This document shows, in pieces, positions 11,278-25,887 of a stretch of DNA of 64,000 nucleotides; the stretch's first letter is position 1; each line of letters opens with the position of its first letter. The stretch is from Melastoma dodecandrum (taxonomy: Eukaryota > Streptophyta > Magnoliopsida > Myrtales > Melastomataceae), in the NCBI GenBank assembly GCA_029817715.1, contig JARUPY010000059.1, positions 33,993-97,992 on the forward strand, read 5' to 3'. Under the pieces are notes generated by a model. It saw only the letters and a list, made by a program, of their open reading frames with translations, was not told the origin of the DNA and made no database searches. The translations under genes and the position numbers were made by a program.

Positions 11278-11913
11278 GGTTGTGCAGACCGCATGCTCCC
11301 ATACCTTGGTGCTTCCGAACTTGCTTTTTCCGAAGCCTAAATGATCCCCAAATGCTTCCCAAACTATTCAAAATTGGAGTTCAACATTTGACATTCGGGT
11401 CCCTTTCGTTGCACAATGAGGAACCCCGCGCACAACTTACGCAAGGTTGTGCATCCCGCATGCTCCGTACCTTGGTGCTTCCGAACTTGCATTTTCCGAA
11501 GCCTAAATGATCCCCAAATGCTTCCCAAACTATTCAAAATTGGAGTTCTACATTTGACATTCGGGTCCCTTTCGTTGCACAATGAGGAACCCCGCGCACA
11601 ACTTACGCAAGGTTGTGCATCCCGCATGCTCCGAACCTTGGTGCTTCCGAACTTGCATTTTCCGAAGCCTAAATGATCCCCAAATGCTTCCCAAACTATT
11701 CAAAATTGGAGTTCTACATTTGACATTCGGGTCCCTTTCGTTGCACAATGAGGAACCCCGCGCACACCTTAAGCAAGGTTGTGCATCCCGCATGCTCCGA
11801 ACCTTGGTGCTTCCGAACTTGCAATTTCCGAAGCCTAAATGATCCCCAAATGCTTCCCAAACTATTCAAAATTGGAGTTCTACATTTGACATTCGGGTCC
11901 CTTTCGTTGCACA

Positions 11914-12066
11914 ATGAGGAACCCCGCGCACAACTTATGCAAGGTTGTGCATCCCGCATGCTCCGAACCTTGGTGCTTCCGAACTTGCATTTTCCGAAGC
12001 CTAAATGATCCCCAGATGCTTCCCAAACTATTCTACATTTGACATTCGGGTCCCTTTCGTTGCACA
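11914..12066 (+). repeat. Short monomer, 153 bp (13-bp deletion)
   Basis: The junction reads CTATTCTACATTT near 12028, with CCCCAGATGC before it. It lacks the CTGTTC form of the 4-9 kb short units. Confidence 0.85.
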
Positions 12067-12896
12067 ATGAGGAACCCCTCGCACACCTTAAGCAAGGTTG
12101 TGCATCCCGCATGCTCCGAACCTTGGTGCTTCCGAACTTGCATTTTCCGAAGCCTAAATGATCCCCAAATGCTTCCCAAACTATTCAAAATTGGAGTTCT
12201 ACATTTGACATTCGGGTCCCTTTCGTTGCACAATGAGGAACCCCGCGCACAACTTACGCAAGGTTGTGCATCCCGCATGCTCCGAACCTTGGTGCTTCCG
12301 AACTTGCATTTTCCGAAGCCTAAATGATCCCCAAATGCTTCCCAAACTATTCAAAATTGGAGTTCTACATTTGACATTCGGGTCCCTTTCGTTGCACAAT
12401 GAGGAACCCCGCGCACAACTTACGCAAGGTTGTGCATCCCGCATGCTCCGAACTTTGGTGCTTCCGAACTTGCATTTTCCGAAGCCTAAATGATCCCCAA
12501 ATGCTTCCCAAACTATTCAAAATTGGAGTTCTACATTTGACATTCGGGTCCCTTTCGTTGCACAATGAGGAACCCCGCGTACAACTTACGCAAGGTTGGG
12601 CATCCCGCATGCTCCGAACCTTGGTGCTTCCGAACTTGCATTTTCCGAAGCCTAAATGATCCCCAAATGCTTCCCAAACTATTCAAAATTGGAGTTCTAC
12701 ATTTGACATTCGGGTCCCTTTCGTTGCACAATGAGGAACCCCGCGCACAACTTACGCAAGGTTGTGCATCCCGCATGCTCCGAACCTTGGTGCTTCCGAA
12801 CTTGCATTTTCCGAAGCCTAAATGATCCCCAAATGCTTCCCAAACTATTCAAAATTGGAGTTCTACATTTGACATTCGGGCCCCTTCGTTTGCACA

Positions 12897-13049
12897 ATGA
12901 GGAACCTCGCGCACAACTTACGCAAGGGTGTGCACCCCGCATGCTCCGAACCATGGTGCTTCCGAACTTGCACTTTCCGAAGCCTAAATGATCCCCAAAT
13001 GCTTCCCAAACTATTCTACATTTGACATTCGGGTCCCTTTCGTTGCACA
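12897..13049 (+). repeat. Short monomer, 153 bp (13-bp deletion)
   Basis: The junction CTATTCTACATTT lies at 13011-13023, 983 bp downstream of the preceding short unit. Other changes are ATGAGGAACCTCGC, GGGTGTGCACCCC and GCACTTTCC. Confidence 0.85.
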
Positions 13050-13713
13050 ATGAGGAACCCCGCGCACAACTTACGCAAGGTTGTGCATCCCGCATGCTCT
13101 GAACCTTGGTGCTTCCGAACTTGCATTTTTCGAAGCCTAAATGATCCCCAAATGCTTCCCAAACTATTCAAAATTGGAGTTCTACATTTGACATTCGGGT
13201 CCCTTTCGTTGCAGAATGAGGAACCCCGCGCACAACTTACGCAAGGTTGTGCATCCCGCATGCTCCGAACCTTGGTGCTTCCGAACTTGCACTTTCCGAA
13301 GCCTAAATGATCCCCAAATGCTTCCCAAACTATTCAAAATTGGAGTTCTACATTTGACATTCGGGTCCCTTTCGTTGCACAATGAGGAACCCCGCGCACA
13401 ACTTACGCAAGGTTGTGCATCCCGCATGCTCCGAACCTTGGTGCTTCCGAACTTGCATTTTCCGAAGCCTAAATGATCCCCAAATGCTTCCCAAACTATT
13501 CAAAATTGGAGTTCTACATTTGACATTCGGGTCCCTTTCGTTGCACAATGAGGAACCCCGCGCACAACTTACGCAAGGTTGTGCATCCCGCATGCTCCGA
13601 ACCTTGGTGCTTCCGAACTTGCATTTTCCGATGCCTAAATGATCCCCAAATGCTCCCCAAACAATTCAAAATTGGAGTTCTACATTTGACATTCGGGTCC
13701 CTTTCGTTGCACA

Positions 13714-13863
13714 ATGAGGAACCCCGCGCACAACTTACGCAAGGTTGTGCATCCCGCATGCTCCGAACCTTGGTGCTTCCGAACTTGCATTTTCCGAAGC
13801 CTAAATGATCCCAAATGTTTAAAACTATTCTACATTTGACATTCGGGTCCCTTTCGTTGCACA
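13714..13863 (+). repeat. Short monomer, 150 bp
   Basis: It combines the 13-bp deletion with losses around GATCCCAAATGTTTAAAAC near 13808-13826. The next monomer (13864-14028) is 165 bp and reads CGCAAGTTGTGC. Confidence 0.85.
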
Positions 13864-16429
13864 ATGAGGAACCCCGCGCACAACTTACGCAAGTTGTGCA
13901 TCCCGCATGCTCCGAACCTTGGTGCTTCCGAACTTGCATTTTCCGAAGCCTAAATAATCCCCAAATGCTTCCCAAGCTATTCAAAATTGAAGTTCTACAT
14001 TTGACATTCGGGTCCCTTTCGTTGCACAATGAGGAACCCCGCGCACAACTTACGCAAGGTTGTGCATCCCGCATGCTCCGAACCTTGGTGCTTCCGAACT
14101 TGCATTTTCCGAAGCCTAAATGATCCCCAAATGCTTCCCAAACTATTCAAAATTGGAGTTCTACATTTGACATTCGGGTCCCTTTCGTTGCACAATGAGG
14201 AACCCCGCGCACAACTTACGCAAGGTTGTGCATCCCGCATGCTCCGAACCTTGGTGCTTCCGAACTTGAATTTTCCGGAGCCTAAATGATCCCCAAATGC
14301 TTCCCAAACTATTCAAAATTGGAGTTCTACATTTGACATTCGGGTCCCTTTCGTTGCACAATGAGGAACCCCGCGCACAACTTACGCAAGGGTGTGCATC
14401 CCGCATGCTCCGAACCTTGGTGCTTCCGAACTTGCATTTTCCGAAGCCTAAATGATCCCCAAATGCTTCCCAAACTATTCAAAATTGGAGTTCTACATTT
14501 GACATTCGGGTCCCTTTCGTTGCACAATGAGGAACCCCGCGCACAACTTACGCAAGGTTGTGCATCCCGCATGCTCCGAACCTTGGTGCTTCCGAACTTG
14601 CATTTTCCGAAGCCTAAATGATCCCCAAAGGCTTCCCAAACTATTCAAAATTGGAGTTCTACATTTGACATTCGGGTCCCTTTCGTTGCACAACGAGGAA
14701 CCCCGCGCACAACTTACGCAAGGTTGTGCATCCCGCATGCTCCGAACCTTGGTGCTTCCGAACTTGCATTTTCCGAAGCCTAAATGATCCCCAAATGCTT
14801 CCCAAACTATTCAAAATTGGAGTTCTACATTTGACATTCGGGTCCCTTTCGTTGCACAATGAGGAACCCCGCCCACAACTTACGCAAGGTTGTGCATCCC
14901 GCATGCTCCGAACGTTGGTGCTTCCGAACTTGCATTTTCCGAAGCCTAAATGATCCCCAAATGCTTCCCAAACTATTCAAAATTGGAGTTCTACATTTGA
15001 CATTCGGGTCCCTTTCGTTTGCACAATGAGGAACCCCGCGCACAACTTACGCAAGGTTGTGCATCCCGCATGCTCCGAACCTTGGTGCTTCCGAACTTGC
15101 ATTTTCCGAAGCCTAAATGATCCCCAAATGCTTCCCAAACTATTCAAAATTGGAGTTCTACATTTGACATTCGGGTCCCTTTCGTTGCACAATGAGGAAC
15201 CCCGCGCACAACTTACGCAAGGTTGTGCATCCCGCATGCTCCGAACCTTGGTGCTTCCGAACTTGCATTTTTCGAAGCCTAAATGATCCCCAAATGCTTC
15301 CCAAACTATTGAAAATTGGAGTTCTACATTTGACATTCGGGTCCTCTTCGTTGCACAATGAGGAATCCTGCGCACAACTTACGCAAGGTTGTGCATCCCG
15401 CATGCTCCGAACCTTGGTGCTTCCGAACTTGCATTTTCCGAAGCCTAAATGATCCCCAAATGCTTCCCAAACTATTCAAAATTGGAGTTCTACATTTGAC
15501 ATTCGGGTCCCTTTCGTTGCACAATGAGGAACCCCGCGCACAACTTACGCAAGGTTGTGCATCCCGCATGCTCCAAACCTTGGTGCTTCCGAACTTGCAT
15601 TTTCCGAAGCCTAAATGATCCCCAAATGCTTCCCAAACTATTCAAAATTGGAGTTCTACATTTGACATTCGGGTCCCTTTCGTTGCACAATGAGGAACCC
15701 CGCGCACAACTTACGCAAGGTTGTGCATCCCGCATGCTCCGAACCTTGGTGCTTCCGAACTTGCATTTTCCGAAGCCTAAATGATCCCCAAATGCTTCCC
15801 AACCTAGTCAAAATTAGAGTTCTACATTTGACAGTCGGGTCCCTTTCGTTGCACAATGAGGAACCCCGCGCACAACTTACGCAAGGTGGGGCATCCCGCA
15901 TGCTTCGAACCTTGGTGCTTCCGAACTTGCATTTTCCGAAGCCTAAATGATCCCCAAATGCTTCCCAAACTATTCAAAATTGGAGTTCTACATTTGACAT
16001 TCGGGTCCCTTTCGTTGCACAATGAGGAACCCCGCGCACAACTTACGCAAGGTTGTGCATCCCGCATGCTCCGAACCTTGGTGCTGCCGAACTTGCATTT
16101 TCCGAAGCCTAAATGATCCCCAAATTCTTCCCAAACTGTTCAAAATTGGAGTTCTACATTTGACATTCGGGTCCCTTTCGTTGCACAATGAGGAACCCCG
16201 CGCACAACTTACGCAAGGTTGTGCATCCCGCATGCTCCGAACCTTGGTGCTTCCGAACTTGCATTTTTCGAAGCCTAAATGATCCCCAAATGCTTCCCAA
16301 ACTATTCAAAATTGGAGTTCTACATTTGACATTCGGGTCCCTTTCGTTGCACAATGAGGAACCCCGCGCACAACTTACGCAAGGTTGTGCATCCCGCATG
16401 CTCCGAACCTTGGTGCTTCCGAACTTGCA

Positions 16430-17110
16430 TTTTCCGAAGCCTAAATTATCCCCAAATGCTTCCCAAACTATTCAAAATTGGAGTTCTACATTTGACATTC
16501 GGGTCCCTTTCGTTGCACAATGAGGAACCCCGCGCACAACTTACGCAACGTTGTGCATCCCGCATGCTCCGAACCTTGGTGCTTCCGAACTTGCATTTTC
16601 CGAAGCCTAAATGATCCCCAAATGCTTCCCAAACTATTCAAAATTGGAGTTCTACATTTGACATTCGGGTCCTTTTCGTTGCACAATGAGGAACCCCGCG
16701 CACAACTTACGCAAGGTTGTGCATCCCGCATGCTCCGAACCTTGGTGCTTCCGAACTTGCATTTTCCGAAGCCTAAATTATCCCCAAATGGTTCCCAAAC
16801 AATTCAAAATTGGAGTTCTACATTTGACATTCGTTGCACAAGGAGGAACCCCGCGCACAACTTACGCAACGTTATGCATCTCGCATGTTCCGAACCTTGG
16901 TGCTTCCGAACTTGCATTTTCCGAAGCCTAAATGATCCCCAAATGCTTCCCAACCTATTCAGAATTGGAGTTCTATATTTGACATTCGGGTCCCTTTCGT
17001 TGCACAATGAGGAACCCCGCGCACAACTTACGCAACGTTGTGCATCCCGCATGCTCCGAACCTTGGTGCTTCCGAACTTGCATTTTCCGAAGCCTAAATT
17101 ATCCCCAAAT
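16430..17110 (+). repeat. Dimer alternation marked by AAATTATCC and GCAACGTT
   Basis: Units with CTAAATTATCCCC lie near 16444, 16775 and 17097, two monomers apart each time (the last interval is 11 bp shorter because of the 155-bp monomer). GCAACGTT units are interleaved with them near 16546, 16867 and 17033. This is another short two-monomer higher-order pattern. Confidence 0.65.
16686..16840 (+). repeat. Short monomer, 155 bp (11-bp deletion)
   Basis: GACATTCGTTGCAC near 16826-16839 replaces the usual segment; 11 bp between two TTCG copies are missing. The next unit begins AAGGAGG. Confidence 0.85.
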
Positions 17111-17338
17111 GCTTCCCAAACTATTCAAAATTGGAGTTCTACATTTGACATTCGGGTCCCTTTCGTTGCACAATGAGGAACCCCGCGCACAACTTACGCA
17201 AGGTTGTGCATCCCGCATGCTCCGAACCTTGGTGCTTCCGAACTTGCATTTTCCGAAGCCTAAATGATCCCCAAATGCTTCCCAAACTATTCAAAATTGG
17301 AGTTCTACATTTGACATTCGGGTCCCTTTCGTTGCACA

Positions 17339-18097
17339 ATGAGGAACCCCGCGCACAACTTACGCAAGGTTGTGCATCCCGCATGCTCCGAACCTTGGTG
17401 CTTCCGAACTTGCATTTTCCGAAGCCTAAATGATCCCCAAATGCTTCCCAAACTATTCAAAATTAGAGTTCTACATTTGACATTCGGGTCCCTTTCGTTG
17501 CACAATGAGGAACCCCGCGCACAACTTACGCAAGGTTGTGCATCCCGCATGCTCCGAACCTTGGTGCTTCCGAACTTGCATTTTCCGAAGCCTAAATCAT
17601 CCCCAAATGCTTCCCAAACTATTCAAAATTGGAGTTCTACATTTGACATTCGGGTCCCTTTCGTTGCACAATGAGGAACCCCGCGCACAACTTACGCAAG
17701 GTTGTGCATCCCGCATGCTCCGAACCTTGGTGCTTCCGAACTTGCATTTTCCGAAGCCTAAATGATCCCCAAATGCTTCCCAAACTATTCAAAATTGGAG
17801 TTCTACATTTGACATTCGGGTCCCTTTCGTTGCACAATGAGGAACCCCGCGCACAACTTACGCAAGGTTGTGCATCCCGCATGCTCCGAACCTTGGTGCT
17901 TCCGAACTTGCATTTTCCGAAGCCTAAATCATCCCCAAATGCTTCCCAAACTATTCAAAATTGGAGTTCTACATTTGACATTCGGGTCCCTTTCGTTGCA
18001 CAATGAGGAACCCCGCGCACAACTTACGCAAGGTTGTGCATCCCGCATGCTCCGAACCTTGGTGCTTCCGAACTTGCATTTTCCGAAGCCTAAATGA
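17339..18097 (+). repeat. Dimer alternation marked by AAATCATCC
   Basis: CTAAATCATCCCC occurs near 17594 and 17926, exactly 332 bp apart, with ordinary type A monomers between them. The same variant appears once more near 60287 and was not noticed elsewhere. Confidence 0.6.
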
Positions 18098-21000
18098 TCC
18101 CCAAGTGCTTCCCAAACTATTCAAAATTGGAGTTCTACATTTGACATTCGGGTCCCTTTCGTTGCACAATGAGGAACCCCGCGCACAACTTACGCAAGGT
18201 TGTGCATCCCGCATTCTCCGAACCTTGGTGCTTCCGAACTTGCATTTTCCGAAGCCTAAATGATCCCCAAATGCTTCCCAAACTATTCAAAATTGGAGTT
18301 CTACATTTGACATTCGGGTCCCTTTCGTTGCACAATGAGGAACCCCGCGCACAACTTACGCAAGGTTGTGCATCCCGCATGCTCCGAACCTTGGTGCTTC
18401 CGAACTTGCATTTTCCGAAGCCTAAATGATCCCCAAATGCTTCCCAAACTATTCAAAATTGGAGTTCTACATTTGACATTCGGGTCCCTTTCGTTGCACA
18501 ATGAGGAACCCCGCGCACAACTTACGCAAGGTTGTGCATCCCGCATGCTCCGAACCTTGGTGCTTCCGAACTTGCATTTTCCGAAGCCTAAATGATCCCC
18601 AAATGCTTCCCAAACTATTCAAAATTGGAGTTCTACATTTGACATTCGGGTCCCTTTCGTTGCACAATGAGGAACCCCGCGCACAACTTACGCAAGGTTG
18701 TGCATCCCGCATGCTCCGAACCTTGGTGCTTCCGAACTTGCATTTTCCGAAGCCTAAATGATCCCCAAATGCTTCCCAAACTATTCAAAATTGGAGTTCT
18801 ACATTTGACATTCGGGTCCCTTTCGTTGCACAATGAGGAACCCCGCGCACAACTTACGCAAGGTTGTGCATCCCGCATGCTCCGAACCTTGGTGCTTCCG
18901 AACTTGCATTTTCCGAAGCCTAAATGATCCCCAAATGCTTCCCAAACTATTCAAAATTGGAGTTCTACATTTGACATTCGGGTCCCTTTTGTTGCACAAT
19001 GAGGAACCCCGCGCACAACTTACGCAAGGTTGTGCATCCCGCATGCTCCGAACCTTGGTGCTTCCGAACTTGCATTTTCCGAAGCCTAAATGATCCCCAA
19101 ATGCTTCCCAAACTATTCAAAATTGGAGTTCTACATTTGACATTCGGGTCCCTTTCCTTGCACAATGAGGAACCCCGCGCACAACTTACGCAAGGTTGTG
19201 CATCCCGCATGCTCCGAACCTTGGTGCTTCCGAACTTGCATTTTCCGAAGCCTAAATGATCCCCAAATGCTTCCCAAACTATTCAAAATTGGAGTTCTAC
19301 ATTTGACATTCGGGTCCCTTTCGTTTGCACAAGGAGGAACCCCGCGCACAACTTACGCAAGGTTGTGCATCCCGCATGCTCCGAACCTTGGTGCTTCCGA
19401 ACTTGCATTTTCCGAAGCCTAAATGATCCCCAAATGCTTCCCAAATTATTCAAAATTGGAGTTCTACATTTGACATTCGGGTCCCTTTCGTTTGCACAAT
19501 GCGGAAGCCCGCGCACAACTTACGCTAGGTTGTGCATCCCGCATGCTCCGAAACTTGGTGCTTCCCAACTTTCATTTTGCGAAGCCTAAATGATCCCCAA
19601 ATGCTTTCCAAACTATTCAAAATTGGAGTTCTACTTTTGACATTCCGGTCCCTTTCGTTGCACAATGAGGAAGCCCGCGCACAACTTACGCAAGGTTGTG
19701 CACCCCGCATGCTCCGAACCTTGATGCTTCCGAACTTGCATTTTCCGAAGCCTAAATGATCCCCAAATGCTTCCCAAACTATTCAAAATTGGAGTTCTAC
19801 ATTTGACATTCGGGTCCCTTTCGTTGCACAATGAGGAACCCCGCGCACAACTTACGCAAGGTTGTGCATCCCGCATGCTCCGAACCTTGGTGCTTCCGAA
19901 CTTGCATTTTCCGAAGCCTAAATGATCCTCAAATGCTTCCGAAACTATTCAAAATTTGAGTTCTACATTTGACATTCGGGTCCCTTCCGTTGCACAATGA
20001 GGAACCCCGCGCACAACTTACGCAAGGTTGTGCATCCCGCATGCTCCGAACCTTGGTGCTTCCGAACTTGCATTTTCCGAAGCCTAAATGATCCCCAAAT
20101 GCTTCCCAAACTATTCAAAATTGGAGTTCTACATTTGACATTCGGGTCCCTTTCGTTGCACAATGAGGAACCCCGCGCACAACTTACGCAAGGTTGTGCA
20201 TCCCGCATGCTCCGAACCTTGGTGCTTCCGAACTTGCATTTTCCGAAGCCTAAATGATCCTCAAATGCTTCCGAAACTATTCAAAATTGGAGTTCTACAT
20301 TTGACATTCGGGTCCCTTTCGTTTGCACAATGAGGAACCCCACGCACAACTTACGCAAGGTTGTGCATCCCGCATGCTCCGAACCTTGGTGCTTCCAAAC
20401 TTGCATTTTCCGAAGCCTAAATGATCCCCAAATGCTTCCCAAACTATTCAAAATTGGAGTTCTACATTTGACATTCGGGTCCCTTTCGTTGCACAATGAG
20501 GAACCCCGCGCACAACTTACGCAAGGTTGTGCATCCCGCATGCTCCGAACCTTGGTGCTTCCGAACTTGCATTTTCCGAAGCCTAAATGATCCCCAAATG
20601 CTTCCCAAACTATTCAAAATTGGAGTTCTACATTTGACATTCGGGTCCCTTTCGTTGCACATTGAGGAACCCCGCGCACAACTTACGCAAGGTTGTGCAT
20701 CCCGCATGCTCCGAACCTTGGTGCTTCCGAACTTGCATTTTCCGAAGCCTAAATGATCCCCAAATGCTTCCCAAACTATTCAAAATTGGAGTTCTACATT
20801 TGACATTCGGGTCCCTTCGTTGCACAATGAGGAACCCCGCGCACAACTTACGCAAGGTTGTGCATCCCGCATGCTCCGAACCTTGGTGCTTCCGAACTTG
20901 CATTTTCCGAAGCCTAAATGATCCCCAAATGCTTCACAAACTATTCAAAGTTGGAGTTCTACATTTGACATTCGGGTCCCTTTCGTTGCACAATGAGGAA

Positions 21001-24000
21001 CCCCGCGCACAACTTACGCAAGGTTGTGCATCCCGCATGCTCCGAACCTTGGTGCTTCCGAACTTGCATTTTCCGAAGCCTAAATGATCCCCAAATGCTT
21101 CCCAAACTATTCAAAATTGGAGTTCTACATTTGACATTCGGGTCCCTTTCGTTGCACAATGAGGAACCCCGCGCACAACTTACGCAAGGTTGTGCATCCC
21201 GCATGCTCCGAACCTTGGTGCTTCCGAACTTGCATTTTCCGAAGCCTAAATGATCCCCAAATGCTTCCCAAACTATTCAAAATTGGAGTTCTACATTTGA
21301 CGTTCGGGTCCCTTTCGTTGCACAATGAGGAACCCCGCGCACAACTTACGCAAGGTTGTGCATCCCGCATGCTCCGAACCTTGGTGCTTCCGAACTTGCA
21401 TTTTCCGAAGCCTAAATGATCCCCAAATGCTTCCCAAACTATTCAAAATTGGAGTTCTACATTTGACATTCGGGTCCCTTTCGTTTGCACAATGAGGAAC
21501 CCCGCGCACAACTTACGCAAGGTTGTGCATCCCGCATGCTCCGAACCTTGGTGCTTCCGAACTTGCATTTTCCGAAGCCTAAATGATCCCCAAATGCTTC
21601 CCAAACTATTCAAAATTGGAGTTCTACATTTGACGTTCGGGTCCCTTTCGTTGCACAATGAGGAACCCCGCGCACAACTTACGCAAGGTTGTGCATCCCG
21701 CATGCTCCGAACCTTGGTGCTTCCGAACTTGCATTTTCCGAAGCCTAAATGATCCCCAAATGCTTCCCAAACTATTCAAAATTGGAGTTCTACATTTGAC
21801 ATTCGGGTCCCTTTCGTTGCACAATGAGGAACCCCGCGCAAAACTTACGCAAGGCTGTGCCTCCCGCATGCTCGAACCTTGGTGCTTCCGAACTTGCATT
21901 TTCCGAAGCCTAAATGATCCGCAAATGCTTCCCAAACTATTCAAAATTGGAGTTCTACATTTGACATTCGGGTCCCTTTCGTTGCACAATGAGGAACCCC
22001 GCGCACAACTTACGCAAGGTTGTGCATCCCGCATGCTCCGAACCTTGGTGCTTCCGAACTTGCATTTTCCGAAGCCTAAATGATCCCCAAATGCTTCCCA
22101 AACTATTCAAAATTGGAGTTCTACATTTGCCATTCGGGTCCCTTTCGTTGCACAATGAGGAACCCCGCGCACAACTTACGCAAGGTTGTGCATCCCGCAT
22201 GCTCCGAACCTTGGTGCTTCCGAACTTGCATTTTCCGAATCCTAATTGATCTCCAAATGCTTCCCAAACTATTCAAAATTGGAGTTCTACTTTTGACATT
22301 CGGGTCCCTTTCGTTGCACAATGAGGAACCCCGCGCACAACTTACGCAAGGTTGTGCATCCCGCATGCTCCGAACCTTGATGCTTCCGAACTTGCATTTT
22401 CCGAAGCCTAAATGATCCCCAAATGCTTCCCAAACTATTCAAAATTGGAGTTCTACATTTGACATTCGGGTCCCTTCGTTGCACAATGAGGAACCCCGCG
22501 CACTACTTACGCAAGGTTGTGCATCCCGCATGCTCCGAACCTTGGTGCTTTCGAACCTGCATTTTCCGAAGCCTAAATGATCCCCAAATGCTTCCCAAAC
22601 AACTCAAAATTGGAGTTCTACATTTCACATTCGGGTCCCTTTCGTTGCACAATGAGGAACCCCGCGCACAACTTACGCAAGGTTGTGCATCCCGCATGCT
22701 CCGAACCTTGGTGCTTCCGAACTTGCATTTTCCGAAGCCTAAATGATCCCCAAATGCTTCCCAAACTATTCAAAATTGGAGTTCTCCATTTGACATTCGG
22801 GTCTCTTTCGTTGCACAATGAGGAACCCCGCGCACAACTTACGCAAGGTTGTGCATCCCGCATGCTCCGAACCTTGGTGCTTCCGATCTTGCATTTTCCG
22901 AACCTAAATGATCCCCAGATGCTTCCCAAACTATTCAAAATTGGAGTTCTACATTTGACATTCGGGTCTCTTTTGTTGTACAATGAGGAACCCCGCGCAC
23001 AACTTACGCAAGGTTGTGCATCCCGCATGCTCCGAACCTTGGTGCTTCCGAACTTGCATTTTCCGAAGCCTAAATGATCCCCAAATGCTTCCCAAACTAT
23101 TCAAAATTGGAGTTCTCCATTTGACATTCGGGTCCCTTTCGTTGCACAATGAGGAACCCCGCGCACAACTTACGCAAGGTTGTGCATCCCGCATGCTCCG
23201 AACCTTGGTGCTTCCGAACTTGCATTTTCCGAAGCCTAAATGATCCCCAAATGCTTCCCAAACTATTCAAAATTGGAGTTCTACATTTGACATTCGGGTC
23301 TCTTTCGTTGCACAATGAGGAACCCCGCGCACAACTTACGCAAGGTTGTGCATCCCGCATGCTCCGAACCTTGGTGCTTCCGAACTTGCATTTTCCGAAG
23401 CCTAAATGATCCCCAAATGCTTCCCAAACTATTCAAAATTGGAGTTCTACATTTGACATTCGGGTCCCTTTCGTTTGCACAATGAGGAACCCCACGCACA
23501 ACTTACGCAAGGTTGTGCATCCCGCATGCTCCGAACCTTGGTGCTTCCGAACTTGCATTTTCCGAAGCCTAAATGATCCCCAAAAGCTACCCAAACTATT
23601 CAAAATTGGAGTTCTACATTTGACATTCGGGTCCCTTTCGTTTGCACAATGAGGAACCACACGCACAACTTACGCAAGGTTGTGCATCGCGCATGCTCCG
23701 AACCTTGGTGCTTCCGAACTTGCATTTTCCGAAGCCTAAATGATCCCCAAATGCTTCCCAAACTATTCAAAATTGGAGTTCTACATTTGACATTCGGGTC
23801 CCTTTCGTTGCACAATGAGGAACCCCGCGCACAACTTACGCAAGGTTGTGTATCCCGCATGCTCCGAACCTTGGCGCTTCCGACCATGCATTTTCCGAAG
23901 CCTAAATGATTTATAAATGCTTCCCAAACAATTATAAGTTGGAGTTCTACATTTAACATTCGGGTCCCTTTCGTTTTCACAAGGAGGAACCCCGCGCACA

Positions 24001-25887
24001 ACTTATGCAAGGTTGTGCATCCCGCATGCTCCGTACCTTGGTGCGTCCGAACTTGCATTTTCCGAAGCCTAAATGATCCCCAAATGCTTCCCAAACTATT
24101 CAAAATTGGAGTTCTACGTTTGACATTCGGGTCCCTTTCGTTGCACAATGAGGAACCCCGCGCACAACTTACGCAAGGTTGTGCATCCCGCATGCTCCGA
24201 ACCTTGGTGCTTCCGAACTTGCATTTTCCGAAGCCTAAATGATCCCCAAATGCTACCCAAACTATTCAAAATTGGAGTTCTACATTTGACATTCGGGTCC
24301 CTTTCGTTGCACAATGAGGAACCCCGCGCACAACTTACGCAAGGTTGTGCATCCCGCATGCTCCGAACCTTGGTGCTTCCGAACTTGCATTTTCCGAAGC
24401 CTAAATGATCCCCAAATGCTTCCCAAACTATTCTAAATTGGAGTTCTACATTTGACATTCGGGTCCCTTTCGTTGCACAATGAGGAACCCCGCGCACAAC
24501 TTACGCAAGGTTGTGCATCCCGCATGCTCCGAACCTTGGTGCTTCTGAACGTGCATTTTCCGAAGCCTAAATGATCCCCAAATGCTTCCCAAACTATTCA
24601 AAATTGGAGTTCTACATTTGACATTCGGGTCCCTTTCGTTGCAAAATGAGGAACCCCGCGCACAACTTACGCAAGGTTGTGCATCCCGCATGCTCCGAAC
24701 CTTGGTGCTTCCGAACTTGCATTTGCCGAAGCCTAAATGATCCCCAAATGCTTCCCAAACTATTCAAAATTGGAGTTCTACATTTGACATTCGGGTCCCT
24801 TTCGTTGCACAATGAGGAACCCCGCGCACAACTTACGCAAGGTTGTGCATCCTGCATGCTCCGAACCTTGCTGCTTCCGAACTTGCATTTTCCGAAGCCT
24901 AAACGATCCCCAAATGCTTCCCAAACTATTCAAAATTGGAGTTCTACATTTGACATTCGGGTCCCTTTCGTTGCACAATGAGGAACCCCGCGCACAACTT
25001 ACGCAAGGTTGTGCATCCCGCATGCTCCGAACCTTGGTGCTTCCGAACTTGCATTTGCCGAAGCCTAAATGAACCCCAAATGCTTCCCAAACTATTCAAA
25101 ATTGGAGTTCTACGTTTGACATTCGGGTCCCTTTCGGTGCACAATGAGGAACCCCGCGCACAACTTACGCAAGGTTGTGCATCCCGCATGCTCCGAACCT
25201 TGGTGCTTCCGAACTTGCATTTTCCGAAGCCTAATTGATCCCCAAATGCTTCCCAAACTATTCAAAATTAGAGTTCTACATTTGACATTCGGGTCCCTAT
25301 CGTAGCACTATGAGGAACCCCGCGCACAACTTACGCAAGGTTGTGCATCCCGCATGCTCCGAACCTTGGTGCTTCCGAACTTGCATTTTCCGAAGCCTAA
25401 ATGTTCCCCAAATGCTTCCCAAACTATTCAAAATTGGAGTTCTACATTTGACATTCGGGTCCCTTTCGTTGCACAATGAGGAACCCCGCGCACAACTTAC
25501 GCAAGGTTGTGCATCCCGCATGCTCCGAACCTTGGTGCTTCCGAACTTGCATTTTCCGAAGCCTAAATGATCCCCAAATGCTTCCCAAACTATTCAAAAT
25601 TGGAGTTCTACATTTGACATTCGGGTCCCTTTCGTTGCTCAATGAGGAACCCCGCGCACAACTTACGCAAGGTTGTGCATCCCGCATGCTCCGAACCTTG
25701 GTGCTTCCGAACTTGCATTTTCCGAAGCCTAAATGATCCCCAAATGCTTCCCAAACTATTCAAAATTGGAGTTCTACATTTGACATTCGGGTCCCTTTCG
25801 TTGCACAATGAGGAACCCCGCGCACAACTTACGCAAGGTTGTGCATCCCGCATGCTCCGAACCTTGGTGCTTCCGAACTTGCATTTT

